DNA from: Parachlamydiales bacterium
GTDB lineage: Bacteria > Chlamydiota > Chlamydiia > Chlamydiales > JAJFMK01
Assembly (NCBI GenBank): GCA_020050175.1
Contig: JAGVKY010000091.1
Coordinates: 1 to 12,252, forward strand
DNA length: 12,252 nt
Reading direction: 5' to 3'
The notes below the pieces were generated by a model, which saw only the letters and a program-made list of their open reading frames with translations, had not been told where the DNA came from and searched no databases. Shown here one piece after another: positions 6,407 through 12,252 of the stretch (its first letter is position 1; each line of letters opens with the position of its first letter). Made by a program: the position numbers and the translations under genes.

Positions 6407-7542
6407 GCCGGTACAACAGGCGTCCTGTACTTGGGGATTTTGGCTAAGAGAGATTCATCAATTCGGAGATGAGCTCTGACAAGTTCATGAGGTGTAAAGG
6501 CAAGCCATTTAGCTAAGGAGACATCGGCAAAGTGATCGCTACGGAAAATTTCTAAAAAGCGCAGGGTTGTATTGCCAGTGTTTTCGACATAGTGAGGCAT
6601 AGGGAAAGGGACAAAGCCGACATCGCCCGCTTGGAAGTCAAACGTACGAGCATTACCTTCTGCTGCAAATACAGTCATCCGAGCTTGTCCAGAGATATAG
6701 AACTGCCATTCATCCCCATTAGGATGCCAGTGGAGCTCTCGCATGGCCCCTGGTTCAATTTCGACTAAAGCCGCAGCAATCGTTTTAGATGCAGGAAAAT
6801 TCGATGTATCAGTTATCCAAACTTTTCCCCCCTTTGTAACGATCGGCTTTTGCTTCAACATCCGATGGCTTAGGGACAAAGGCATTTTTCCGTTTCCGGT
6901 GACGCGATCTTGTGAAAGGGGAGGAGGAACTTGCGTTTGGAAAATATAGAGTTCTTTCTTGGGAATATGAGCAAAGGCACTTTCGTGAACGCCGAAGTTT
7001 TTGGCTAAAACTTCTTTAGGAGTATGGGCCAGCCAATCGGAGACAAGAAAAGTCGAATCTTCGCTGAAATCTCCCTGGTCAAAAACGAGAAGAAATTCAC
7101 AGCCATCATCTTCAAGTCCTTGGATCGAATGGGGGATCCCTGCAGGAAAAAACCAAAGGTCGCCTTCTTCTACATCATCTTGGAAGGCGCAACCATTTTC
7201 ATCAACTGCAGTAATCCGAGCGCGCCCTTTTAGCATGTAAGACCATTCTGCCTCTTTATGCCAGTGCATTTCTCGAACTCCACCAGCTTTAAGGCGCATA
7301 TTGACCCCAGCAAAGTCTTTGGAAATGGGCAATTCTCTAACTGTTGTCTGACGGGACCATCCCCCTTCATTTAGCCGCATATGGCTATCGGCAAAAGACC
7401 ATTTTAAATTGGGCAAGGTTCCATGGTCAGTAGAAGGAGGCTTCATGATAGTGGGATTTTCAGCTTCTCGTGATGGATTAGTAGGCCCCAAGATAGTTCC
7501 ACCAAGTTTACCTTCGATCGGTTCCGGCTGAGAATTGCCCAT
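6403..7542 (-). CDS. oxdC: Oxalate decarboxylase, bicupin (379 aa)
   Basis: The enzyme converts oxalate to formate and CO2 using Mn and O2, consuming a proton. Both cupin domains have complete metal sites: H93, H95, E99 and H138 in the N-terminal cupin (HWHKEAEW, PHSI) and H271, H273, E278 and H317 in the C-terminal one (HWHPNGDEW, PMPHY). Arginines before each site (R90, R268) and E331 match positions known to matter in Bacillus subtilis OxdC. The lid loop reads SEDST (160-164) and keeps the glutamate that distinguishes decarboxylase from oxalate oxidase activity. The length (379) fits OxdC (385). There is no signal peptide or Tat motif, so it is probably cytosolic. GGGAG lies 9 nt upstream of the ATG, and a good promoter candidate lies at 7578-7606. 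No formate dehydrogenase or oxalate transporter gene is in the window, so it may serve acid resistance or host-oxalate use. The gene is unexpected in this genome type and may have been acquired. Confidence 0.92.
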   Translation of the reverse strand: MGNSQPEPIEGKLGGTILGPTNPSREAENPTIMKPPSTDHGTLPNLKWSFADSHMRLNEGGWSRQTTVRELPISKDFAGVNMRLKAGGVREMHWHKEAEWSYMLKGRARITAVDENGCAFQDDVEEGDLWFFPAGIPHSIQGLEDDGCEFLLVFDQGDFSEDSTFLVSDWLAHTPKEVLAKNFGVHESAFAHIPKKELYIFQTQVPPPLSQDRVTGNGKMPLSLSHRMLKQKPIVTKGGKVWITDTSNFPASKTIAAALVEIEPGAMRELHWHPNGDEWQFYISGQARMTVFAAEGNARTFDFQAGDVGFVPFPMPHYVENTGNTTLRFLEIFRSDHFADVSLAKWLAFTPHELVRAHLRIDESLLAKIPKYRTPVVPA

Positions 7543-7577
7543 GTCTAAAATCTCCCTAAAAGCGTAACAAACATTAT

Positions 7578-7606
7578 TTTATATTTGAAAACAAGAGGAG
7601 AGTCAT
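7578..7606 (-). promoter_or_regulatory. Sigma-70-type promoter candidate for the oxalate decarboxylase gene
   Basis: On the minus strand, ATGACT (7606-7601, four of six to the -35 consensus) and TATAAA (7583-7578, five of six to the -10 consensus) are separated by exactly 17 bp. Transcription would start near 7571, giving a leader of about 28 nt with the GGGAG ribosome-binding site inside it. Confidence 0.5.
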
Positions 7607-7659
7607 GGTTTTAACGGAGGATCTTTAAGATTGCGAGTCCTTGTGTTAGGGTAGAAATT

Positions 7660-7806
7660 ATGGACTCAAATACATTTTCAAAATCTAAAGGTTTTGCATT
7701 GGGGATTTTCAGTGCATTTGACTTGGAAGGCTCATTTCTAAAAAATGTTGGTTTTCGGAATTTAAGACGACCTGAAGATAATATCAATCACTTAGAACAG
7801 CACTGA
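7660..7806 (+). CDS. Short open frame (48 aa), doubtful; possibly the 5' part of the broken DUF2335 gene
   Basis: ATG 7660 to TGA 7804-7806 encodes 48 residues beginning MDSNTFSKSKGFALGIFSAF and ending in a polar, charged tail (NLRRPEDNINHLEQH). AGGG lies 8 nt upstream. I recognise no family. It ends just where the DUF2335-like frame opens, in another reading frame, so it may be the start of the same gene separated by a frameshift. DUF2335 proteins do have variable N-terminal parts of about this size. It could equally be chance. Confidence 0.25.
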   Translation: MDSNTFSKSKGFALGIFSAFDLEGSFLKNVGFRNLRRPEDNINHLEQH

Positions 7807-7810
7807 ATAA

Positions 7811-7972
7811 ATTGGAAATGAACCAGTAAGACAGTCTACGCAATTTTACTCTGGACCAATACCATCTCCACAGGTTCTTGAGCTTTATGACCAAATCTAT
7901 CCAGGAATAGCTAAAAAATTTTTAGAAGGACCTCATTTAGAATCTGAGCATCGTCGAAGTTTAGAAAGACAG
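7811..7972 (+). pseudogene. DUF2335 membrane protein remnant
   Basis: In the frame that opens after TAA (7808-7810), the translation contains FYSGPIPSPQVLELYDQIYP followed by GIAKKFLEGPHLESEHRRSL. This matches the conserved core of DUF2335 (F/Y-SGP-x-P-x-P, then YD-x-x-x-PG-A, then HR-x-x-E). Complete members continue with two transmembrane helices. Here the similarity stops near 7972 and the continuing frame is polar, runs through the csaA terminator and ends at 8122 inside csaA on the opposite strand. No ATG precedes the conserved part in this frame. I therefore read it as a truncated pseudogene, possibly frameshifted from the 48-codon frame just upstream. The identification rests on motif recall without an alignment. 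Confidence 0.6.
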
Positions 7973-8035
7973 CTACTGGTGGTGTACTTACACCGCTCGT
8001 CAGTTGAAACAGATTTTTCGATCAGTTTTTTTTCT

Positions 8036-8060
8036 AAAAGGCTCCGCAAGATTTGCGAAG
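8036..8060 (-). terminator. Rho-independent terminator of csaA
   Basis: On the minus strand, CTTCGCAA and TTGCGGAG form an 8-bp stem with one wobble pair around the loop ATC, followed by CCTTTT (T-run at 8039-8036). It begins 40 nt after the csaA stop codon. Confidence 0.6.
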
Positions 8061-8099
8061 TCGTATTGGGATCAAGGCTTTGTATGATGAGGCAAGAAA

Positions 8100-8432
8100 C
8101 TAATGAAGCCGTTGTCCGTTAGGAGTTTCTTTGCTAGGTTGAATGAGGACAACATGTCCATTTTTATCGGCTACTCCTAAAGTGAGGACTTCGGATCTAA
8201 AGGGGCCAATCTGCTTGATGGGGAAATTAACAACTGCCAGAACTTGTCGATGAAGAAGCTCTTCTTTCGTATAATTTTCTGTAATTTGAGCGGAGGATTT
8301 TTTCTGACCGATTTCAGGGCCAAAATCGATCACTAGTTTGTAGGCTGGTTTTCTGGCTTCGGGAAAATTCTCGACCTGAATAATCGTCCCTACTCGAATA
8401 TCGACTTTAATAAAATCTTCAAAACTAATCAT
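8100..8432 (-). CDS. csaA: CsaA, tRNA-binding-domain secretion chaperone (110 aa)
   Basis: The protein is a stand-alone EMAP/tRNA-binding OB-fold, full length at 110 residues. Family hallmarks are visible in order: FIKVDIRVGTI (7-17), PAYKLVIDFGPEIG (29-42), SSAQITENY (46-54), QVLAVVNFPIKQIGPFRSEV (63-82), LTLGVAD and the end PNGQRL (104-109). In Bacillus subtilis, CsaA is a dimeric cytosolic chaperone that can interact with SecA and with presecretory proteins; it also has a tRNA-binding-like surface. The start at ATG 8432 is conserved in the family, though only a GGGG stretch lies upstream as ribosome-binding site. It is divergent from the nitroreductase gene with only 45 bp between the start codons, so the promoters must overlap or lie inside the opposite coding regions. 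A good terminator follows the gene. Confidence 0.95.
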   Translation of the reverse strand: MISFEDFIKVDIRVGTIIQVENFPEARKPAYKLVIDFGPEIGQKKSSAQITENYTKEELLHRQVLAVVNFPIKQIGPFRSEVLTLGVADKNGHVVLIQPSKETPNGQRLH

Positions 8433-8477
8433 CTTGCCCCGATTGTATTTTCCCCTTGGATCGTCTATTTTGAAGAT

Positions 8478-9065
8478 ATGACTAAGTTTTTAAACAGAGA
8501 AAGTAGCTACCCTATCATGGAGCTATTTTTATCCCGAGTCTCTTCCCGTGCTTTTAGCGAGGAAAGACTGACAGAAGAAGAGTTGATGTCCCTCTTTGAG
8601 GCTGCTAGATGGACCCCCTCCAGTTACAATGATCAGCCCTGGCGCTTTGTCTATGCGAGACGCGGTGAAAAAGAGTGGGAGACCTTGTTTAACGTTCTTG
8701 CTGATCCCAATAAAATTTGGTGTCAAAGAGCTGATACCCTCATTTTGATCACCTCGAGAAAATTTTATGAGAAAAACGACAAGCTGACGCAAACGTCTCG
8801 CTTAAGCACGGGAGCTGCTTGGATGAGTTTAGCTCTCGAGGCCCATCATCGAAAGATTGTGGCCCACGGATTGGAGGGATTCGACTATGAAAAGATCAGA
8901 AAAGATCTTCAAATCCCCGACAATTACAATGTCGAAGCTATGGTTGCGATCGGTAAGCCTGGAAAGATAGATACTCTTCCTGAGGCCTTGCAAAAAGCAG
9001 AAGTCCCTTCAGAACGGAAACCTCTCAAAGAGATCCTTTCGAAAGGAACATTCCCTTTTACTTAG
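8478..9065 (+). CDS. Nitroreductase-family FMN protein (195 aa)
   Basis: This is a single-domain member of the nitroreductase superfamily, which bind FMN as dimers and use NAD(P)H to reduce nitro compounds, quinones or related acceptors. The FMN phosphate-binding motif R-x-SSRAF lies at residues 20-26, and the signature AARWTPSSYNDQPWRF at 42-57. The later conserved part includes STGAAWMSLALEA (110-122), then AHGLEGFD (129-136) and VAIGKPG (156-162). Length is normal for the small subgroup. The natural substrate cannot be deduced. A second ATG (residue 14) is a less likely start, because residues 1-13 precede the FMN motif by the usual distance; the upstream ribosome-binding site is poor (TGAAGA). 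The gene is divergent from csaA and its stop codon overlaps that of the opposing M50 protease by 4 nt. Confidence 0.92.
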   Translation: MTKFLNRESSYPIMELFLSRVSSRAFSEERLTEEELMSLFEAARWTPSSYNDQPWRFVYARRGEKEWETLFNVLADPNKIWCQRADTLILITSRKFYEKNDKLTQTSRLSTGAAWMSLALEAHHRKIVAHGLEGFDYEKIRKDLQIPDNYNVEAMVAIGKPGKIDTLPEALQKAEVPSERKPLKEILSKGTFPFT

Positions 9066-10198
9066 CGAGATTTTTCCTCCAGCTCTATTTTTAAGGAAAT
9101 TAGCTTGAAAAGATCTTGTGCTGTCAGCATACCTACAAGTTGATTTCTGACTGTCACAAGGAGAGTCGTAGAGCCGGTCTCATTCATCAAATTTAGCGCT
9201 TCTAAAGCATTGGTATCAGGTGTCACCGTTTGAAAGGCAGATCGTGGCACCATCACTTTTTTGACATAAACTTTCGGCCAGTCCTCTGCAGGCACTGATT
9301 TGACCTCGCTTAAACTGATGTAACCGACGAGATTGTCTAAATCAACGACCGGATAAAGATGGTGATGCGATTGGTAGACATACTGGTCGATAAATTCTTT
9401 TAGATTGATCTCTTGAGGAACTGCGATAGGATCTTTTACCATGAATTTTTCCACCTTTTCCCCTTTCAGTTCTCTTCCGACGTAAAACTGTGTTCGCGAA
9501 GCGGTTGCAGCTTTGTGTAAAAACAGACCTAAGATGAACATCCATAGGCCCGATATAAAATTTCCGCCAAGTAAGGTGAAAACTCCATAAAAAATCAGAA
9601 AGAGGCCAAATCCTGCACCGACATAAGAAGCGATCTTTGTCGCCCATGCTAGATCATTTTTCCACCACCACAAAAGAGCTCGAAAGACCCTTCCTCCATC
9701 TAAGGGAAAGGCGGGGATCATGTTGAATATGACGATGATGAGATTGATCAGGGCTAAATAGGCAGTCACACCCACGACTTGAACAGGCCACCCACTTTTC
9801 TCCCCGAGGAGAGTCAGTGCATGCATCACTAAAACCAAGAGAACGCTCACGATGGGTCCCGCTATAGCAACCCAAAACTCTACTTTTGGGGTTTGCGACT
9901 CTTTCTTGATTTCGGCGATTCCTCCAAAAATAAAGAGAGTGATTTGCGAAATGGGCAAATTGTTGTACTTAGCAACCAATGCATGTCCAAGTTCGTGCAG
10001 AAGAATGCAAACAAATAAACCCAGCATCCCAGCTATGCCCATCAGCCAGTAGACATTAGAAGCCAAATCTGGGTAATAGAAAGGAAAATAACCGACAGCT
10101 AAAGTCCATGAGAGCAAAGCAGCGATAAACAACCAGCTTAGATCAATCCCAATCTGAATGCCTGCAACCGATAGAATATTAAACTTTCTGCCGAACAT
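9062..10198 (-). CDS. Site-2 protease family (M50) membrane metalloprotease with two CBS domains (378 aa)
   Basis: This is an intramembrane zinc metalloprotease of the SpoIVFB-like M50 group. The zinc ligands are HELGH (H68, E69, H72) and the aspartate of FNMIPAFPLDGG (D167). About six hydrophobic segments surround them (roughly residues 15-38, 50-72, 108-130, 142-162, 190-212, 214-230). Residues about 250-300 and 314-368 form two CBS domains, which in this subgroup are cytosolic and bind adenine nucleotides to regulate activity. The family performs regulated cleavage of membrane-bound regulators or signal-peptide remnants; the partner is not evident here. The length fits the M50-CBS architecture. 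AGGGG lies 4 nt upstream of the ATG, a rather close spacing. The stop overlaps that of the nitroreductase by 4 nt, tail to tail. Confidence 0.92.
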   Translation of the reverse strand: MFGRKFNILSVAGIQIGIDLSWLFIAALLSWTLAVGYFPFYYPDLASNVYWLMGIAGMLGLFVCILLHELGHALVAKYNNLPISQITLFIFGGIAEIKKESQTPKVEFWVAIAGPIVSVLLVLVMHALTLLGEKSGWPVQVVGVTAYLALINLIIVIFNMIPAFPLDGGRVFRALLWWWKNDLAWATKIASYVGAGFGLFLIFYGVFTLLGGNFISGLWMFILGLFLHKAATASRTQFYVGRELKGEKVEKFMVKDPIAVPQEINLKEFIDQYVYQSHHHLYPVVDLDNLVGYISLSEVKSVPAEDWPKVYVKKVMVPRSAFQTVTPDTNALEALNLMNETGSTTLLVTVRNQLVGMLTAQDLFKLISLKIELEEKSR

Positions 10199-10374
10199 GG
10201 AGCCCCTAGATGTCTCTTTATTGTTGCTCTATATCAAAAAATTAAATTAAGTCTTTGATTATTTCCTTATTAAGCAAAGGAATTCATGCTAGTATTTATC
10301 CAGAGGAAGTTTTGAGCATGAGCATGCAGAAACGCAATTGGTGAGTGCTTATTATTAGAAATGGATTAGGTTTA

Positions 10375-10390
10375 TGCGCGTTCTTGCGCA
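10375..10390 (-). terminator. Small GC hairpin after the DUF2442 gene
   Basis: TGCGC (10375-10379) and GCGCA (10386-10390) form a 5-bp stem with a 6-nt loop, 6 nt beyond the DUF2442 stop codon on the minus strand. There is no T-run after it, so function as a terminator is uncertain. Confidence 0.3.
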
Positions 10391-10395
10391 AGGCA

Positions 10396-10656
10396 TCACT
10401 GCTTTTGTGTCTTTTTAACTTTTTCACGTAAAACATAGGCATCTAAATCAATATCATCATCCCAAGTAATTGTATCTGTCTTAGGATCAACCCGCACTTG
10501 ATTGAAGAATTCGACTGACTTCCATGCATCAAAAACACCTTTTCCAACAAGATGACTTAAATCGACCTCACCTTCCAAGCCATCATCAAAACGAATCCAA
10601 ACGTGATAATTTGATCGAGGCTCACAGGCAACTATTTTCGTTCTTTTGGGTTCCAT
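10396..10656 (-). CDS. DUF2442 protein, second gene of a DUF4160-DUF2442 pair (86 aa)
   Basis: The core VWIRFDDGLEGEVDLSHLVG, then KGVFDAWKSVEFFNQVRVDP, then TDTITWDDDIDLDAYVL matches the DUF2442 family (FDDG-x-x-G-x-VDLS, KG-x-F, F-x-x-V, T-I-x-W, DLD-x-x-x-L). Function is unknown; DUF2442 is often found next to DUF4160 and has been considered toxin-antitoxin-like, without firm proof that I know of. The frame extends up to an ATG at 10725, but I choose ATG 10656: it follows GGAG with a 4-nt spacer, begins about where DUF2442 proteins begin, and does not overlap the upstream gene. The stop of the DUF4160 gene lies 10 nt upstream, and a hairpin spans the junction, suggesting translational coupling. 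A/T content looks higher than in the flanking metabolic genes, which hints at transfer. Confidence 0.8.
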   Translation of the reverse strand: MEPKRTKIVACEPRSNYHVWIRFDDGLEGEVDLSHLVGKGVFDAWKSVEFFNQVRVDPKTDTITWDDDIDLDAYVLREKVKKTQKQ

Positions 10657-10658
10657 AA

Positions 10659-10677
10659 CTCTCCATTTATTGGAGAG
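10659..10677 (-). promoter_or_regulatory. Junction hairpin: DUF4160 stop in the loop, DUF2442 Shine-Dalgarno in the stem
   Basis: On the minus strand, CTCTCCA-ATAAA-TGGAGAG is a perfect 7-bp stem with a 5-nt loop. The loop contains the TAA stop of the DUF4160 gene, and the descending arm contains the GGAG ribosome-binding site of the DUF2442 gene, whose ATG starts 2 nt after the stem. A ribosome finishing DUF4160 would melt the stem and free the site, so translation of the second gene should depend on the first. The layout is seen in the sequence; the mechanism is inference. Confidence 0.55.
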
Positions 10678-10927
10678 GGGGAATTTTTTGAAGTTTTTTG
10701 TTGTTGGAAGCACGATCCCATTCATCCATTAATTTTTGTTGATACATCTGAGTCCACTCTATAACCAAGCCTAAAGCTCGTTGAGGAAAATGTCCTCGAA
10801 GGATTCCAATGGGAGAAATTTGAATTACAATTTCATACTCACCATATCTGGCATGAAAATGAGGTGGAGCATGATCATCATAATACATCATGATCATGAT
10901 ACCAAAAAATTCTGAGATCGTAGGCAT
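10667..10927 (-). CDS. DUF4160 protein, first gene of a DUF4160-DUF2442 pair (86 aa)
   Basis: The protein carries the DUF4160 signature: MPTISEFFGI at the N-terminus, then YYDDHAPPHFHARYGEYE (residues 15-32) with conserved histidines H19, H23 and H25, then an I-x-x-G-x-L-x-G stretch (residues 36-45) and a C-terminal helix ending in the usual MDEWDRA segment (67-73). The family is about 80-90 aa, so it is complete. No function is established; the small size, pairing with DUF2442 and patchy distribution resemble toxin-antitoxin modules, but no known catalytic fold can be claimed. The ribosome-binding site is a poor A/G stretch (AAGAAAGAAAA). The alcohol dehydrogenase gene on the same strand ends 75 bp upstream, with no evident terminator between, so read-through expression is possible. 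Confidence 0.85.
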   Translation of the reverse strand: MPTISEFFGIMIMMYYDDHAPPHFHARYGEYEIVIQISPIGILRGHFPQRALGLVIEWTQMYQQKLMDEWDRASNNKKLQKIPPLQ

Positions 10928-11002
10928 TTTTCTTTCTTGTTAGCCTACAATTTTTAAGCGATTTTCAAATTTCTCCTAATCAAAAGTTCCGAACCTAACC
11001 TC

Positions 11003-12022
11003 TTAAGAAGGCATTTGAAGGACAGAGCGGAAGCGCGCTTTGCCGCTCATCATATGGTCGTAAGCCTCTTGTGCTTTTTCAAGGGGAAAGATTTCATTCA
11101 TCGATCGGATGTCAGAAAGGGCGCTGAAATCAAGAGTATCTTGTGAATCCATAGAGGTGCCGCTTGGCCAGCCTGTAATCGATCGGCGTGCCCTCAAAAG
11201 GGCGATTGATGAGACTTGAATAGGGTCAGCAGCAGCTCCGAGGACGACAAGTTTTCCATTCGTAGCTAGTCCCTCTACAACAGATGAAATCGCCTTTCCA
11301 TTTGTCACAGTTGCTAAGATGACTTTAGCCCCCCCTAATTTTTGAAGTTCATTTGCCACATTTTGTTCCTCACTATTGAGGTAGATATCTGCTCCTAATT
11401 TTTTAGCTAACGCCTCTTTGTCTTTTCCTCTCGCGATAGCCACTGTATGGAAACCCATTTTTTTAGCAAATTGAACAGCTAAATGACCTAAACCCCCAAT
11501 GCCTAAAATAGCCACCGTGTCACCACCAACAGCGCCGCTATGGCGCAAGGCATTAAATGTCGTTATGCCGGCACATAAAAGAGGTGCAGCTTCAATGGAT
11601 GAAAGCTCTTCAGGGATAAGAGCTAAAGCAGAAGCAGGAGTCACCACATACTCTGCATAACCCCCATCGTAGCTAACCCCAGGTGTTTGCAAAGTGGCGC
11701 ATGTCACAAAATCACCCCGTCTGCAAGATTCGCAGTATCCGCAGTTGCCTCCGAACCAACCTACACCTACACGTTGACCTACTTTCCATCCTTGAACCCC
11801 GTCGCCTAGGGCATCAATGACTCCAGCTATTTCATGGCCGGGGACTCTGGGATATTTGATGTTGGGGAAAGCTCCAGTTACGGTAAAACTATCACTATGG
11901 CAAACCCCGCATGCTTGCACCTTGACTCTGACCTTTCCAGGACCAGGCTGCGGAATTTCTTTCTCCACAATCTGAAATGGTTTATTGGGTCCAGGTATCT
12001 CTGCAGCTTTCATCTTGCCCAT
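11003..12022 (-). CDS. Zinc-dependent alcohol dehydrogenase, MDR family (339 aa)
   Basis: This enzyme oxidises primary alcohols or reduces aldehydes with NAD(P). The catalytic zinc site is complete: C41 in ACGVCHSD, H63 and E64 in PGHE, and C150. The structural zinc site has all four cysteines (C94, C97, C100, C108). The dinucleotide-binding motif is GIGGLG (174-179). Length 339 and the overall pattern match the bacterial AdhA/AdhT/AdhP group; cofactor preference is not certain from the sequence. AGGAG sits 7 nt upstream of ATG 12022; a second in-frame ATG three codons later is less well spaced. The gene may lead a transcript that continues into the DUF4160-DUF2442 pair 75 bp downstream. A role in aldehyde detoxification or fermentative balance is plausible. 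Confidence 0.93.
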   Translation of the reverse strand: MGKMKAAEIPGPNKPFQIVEKEIPQPGPGKVRVKVQACGVCHSDSFTVTGAFPNIKYPRVPGHEIAGVIDALGDGVQGWKVGQRVGVGWFGGNCGYCESCRRGDFVTCATLQTPGVSYDGGYAEYVVTPASALALIPEELSSIEAAPLLCAGITTFNALRHSGAVGGDTVAILGIGGLGHLAVQFAKKMGFHTVAIARGKDKEALAKKLGADIYLNSEEQNVANELQKLGGAKVILATVTNGKAISSVVEGLATNGKLVVLGAAADPIQVSSIALLRARRSITGWPSGTSMDSQDTLDFSALSDIRSMNEIFPLEKAQEAYDHMMSGKARFRSVLQMPS

Positions 12023-12201
12023 CTTAAACTCCTATAAAAATGCATAGCTTCGTTTATCTCCCTCATTTCTTCAAGTAGGTTTGTAAACTATTTGTGCAAA
12101 GTGCTTTATCTGTTTAATCAAACTTTTGCAGTCTCCGGCGTTGTTGAAAAACTATCTCTGAAGAGCTTTAGGATGACTATGGAAAATTGTCAAAAACAGG
12201 T

Positions 12202-12231
12202 CGGGGACACCCCCGCGCCCCGTTAAGGGGC
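12202..12231. repeat. GC-rich double hairpin, REP-like
   Basis: Two small hairpins stand side by side: CGGGG-ACAC-CCCCG (12202-12215, counting one base of slack in the C-run) and GCCCC-GTTAA-GGGGC (12217-12231). The composition contrasts with the A/T-rich sequence just before. Paired GC hairpins of this kind resemble repetitive extragenic palindromes; no transposase gene of the REP-associated type is in view. Confidence 0.5.
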
Positions 12232-12252
12232 CCATTCTGCCTTCGATAAATC
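12227..12252 (+). repeat. 26-bp intergenic repeat, copy 2 (cut by window end)
   Basis: This segment matches 3481-3506 at 24 of 26 positions, including the exact 16-bp block ctgccttcgataaatc at the very end of the window. Its first five bases form the right arm of the second GC hairpin, so the repeat seems attached to the REP-like element here, unlike in copy 1. Confidence 0.65.

Larger units (their letters stand above)
7543..8099. other. 557-bp gene-poor gap between oxalate decarboxylase and csaA
   Basis: This gap holds, from left to right, the oxalate decarboxylase promoter, a 48-codon open frame (7660-7806), the remains of a DUF2335 gene (7811 to about 7972), and the csaA terminator (8036-8060). 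I see no tRNA, no IS ends and no tandem repeats in it. Its composition is more A/T-rich than the flanking genes by eye. Confidence 0.7.
12023..12252. other. Non-coding right edge with adhesion of promoter region and REP-like sequence
   Basis: These 230 bp lie upstream of the alcohol dehydrogenase and run off the window. The first part must contain the dehydrogenase promoter, but no convincing -35/-10 pair stands out. The last 50 bp are markedly GC-rich with two hairpins and the second copy of the 26-bp motif. A plus-strand frame is open from about 12038 to 12225 without an early start codon and with no recognisable product. Confidence 0.5.

Noticed and set aside
10301..10330. Repeated gagcatgagcatgc near 10313-10327 as a regulatory repeat
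   Set aside because: It is a very short, single direct repetition in an intergenic region with no matching copy in the window.
10657..10725. N-terminal extension of the DUF2442 protein to ATG 10725
   Set aside because: It overlaps the end of the DUF4160 gene, has no family similarity, and a better start with its own GGAG exists at 10656.
12038..12225. Plus-strand open frame at the right edge
   Set aside because: It has no early start codon, no ribosome-binding site and no recognisable motif, and it runs through the GC-rich hairpins; chance openness is more likely.

Overview
The window most resembles a chromosomal segment of an environmental (Parachlamydia-related) member of the Chlamydiae. 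The main clue is the large secreted protein at the left, whose repeated D-x-x-G-x-A-x-A-V-W units and C-terminal Trp/Ile-rich fibronectin-like domain are a style I associate with amoeba-hosted chlamydiae. This host call is inference from memory of protein style; no rRNA or other phylogenetic marker is present. Coding density is high, strands alternate often, and nothing looks like a long operon.

Layout, left to right. A 51-aa DUF3309 membrane peptide (44-199) is followed by a secreted repeat protein of beta-propeller type (339-2009, +), which meets tail to tail an FAD-dependent phytoene-desaturase/PYROXD2-type oxidoreductase (1999-3423, -). An intergenic stretch then carries inverted repeats and a 26-bp motif that recurs at the right edge of the window. 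Next come a small two-helix membrane protein (3679-4041, -) and, divergently, a CurA-type NADPH-dependent reductase (4205-5203, +) with a terminator-like hairpin in its leader. A CinA homologue with an eroded amidase domain (5345-6406, +) runs tail to tail into a bicupin oxalate decarboxylase (6403-7542, -).

A 557-bp gene-poor gap (7543-8099) holds the oxalate decarboxylase promoter and the remains of a DUF2335 gene. It is followed by csaA (8100-8432, -) divergent from a nitroreductase (8478-9065, +), which is tail to tail with a site-2 protease carrying CBS domains (9062-10198, -). The right part has a DUF4160-DUF2442 gene pair (10927-10396, -), downstream of a zinc alcohol dehydrogenase (11003-12022, -). 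The window ends in a short GC-rich, hairpin-rich REP-like sequence.

Taken together, the segment is an accessory metabolic/redox neighbourhood (four separate oxidoreductases plus oxalate decarboxylase), with envelope functions (secreted propeller, intramembrane protease) and small genes of unknown role. The best candidates for undescribed biology are: the DUF4160-DUF2442 pair with a hairpin that places the upstream stop codon in its loop and the downstream Shine-Dalgarno in its stem; the G8 tract inside the secreted repeat gene; the CinA with a gutted amidase domain; and the shared 26-bp intergenic motif.
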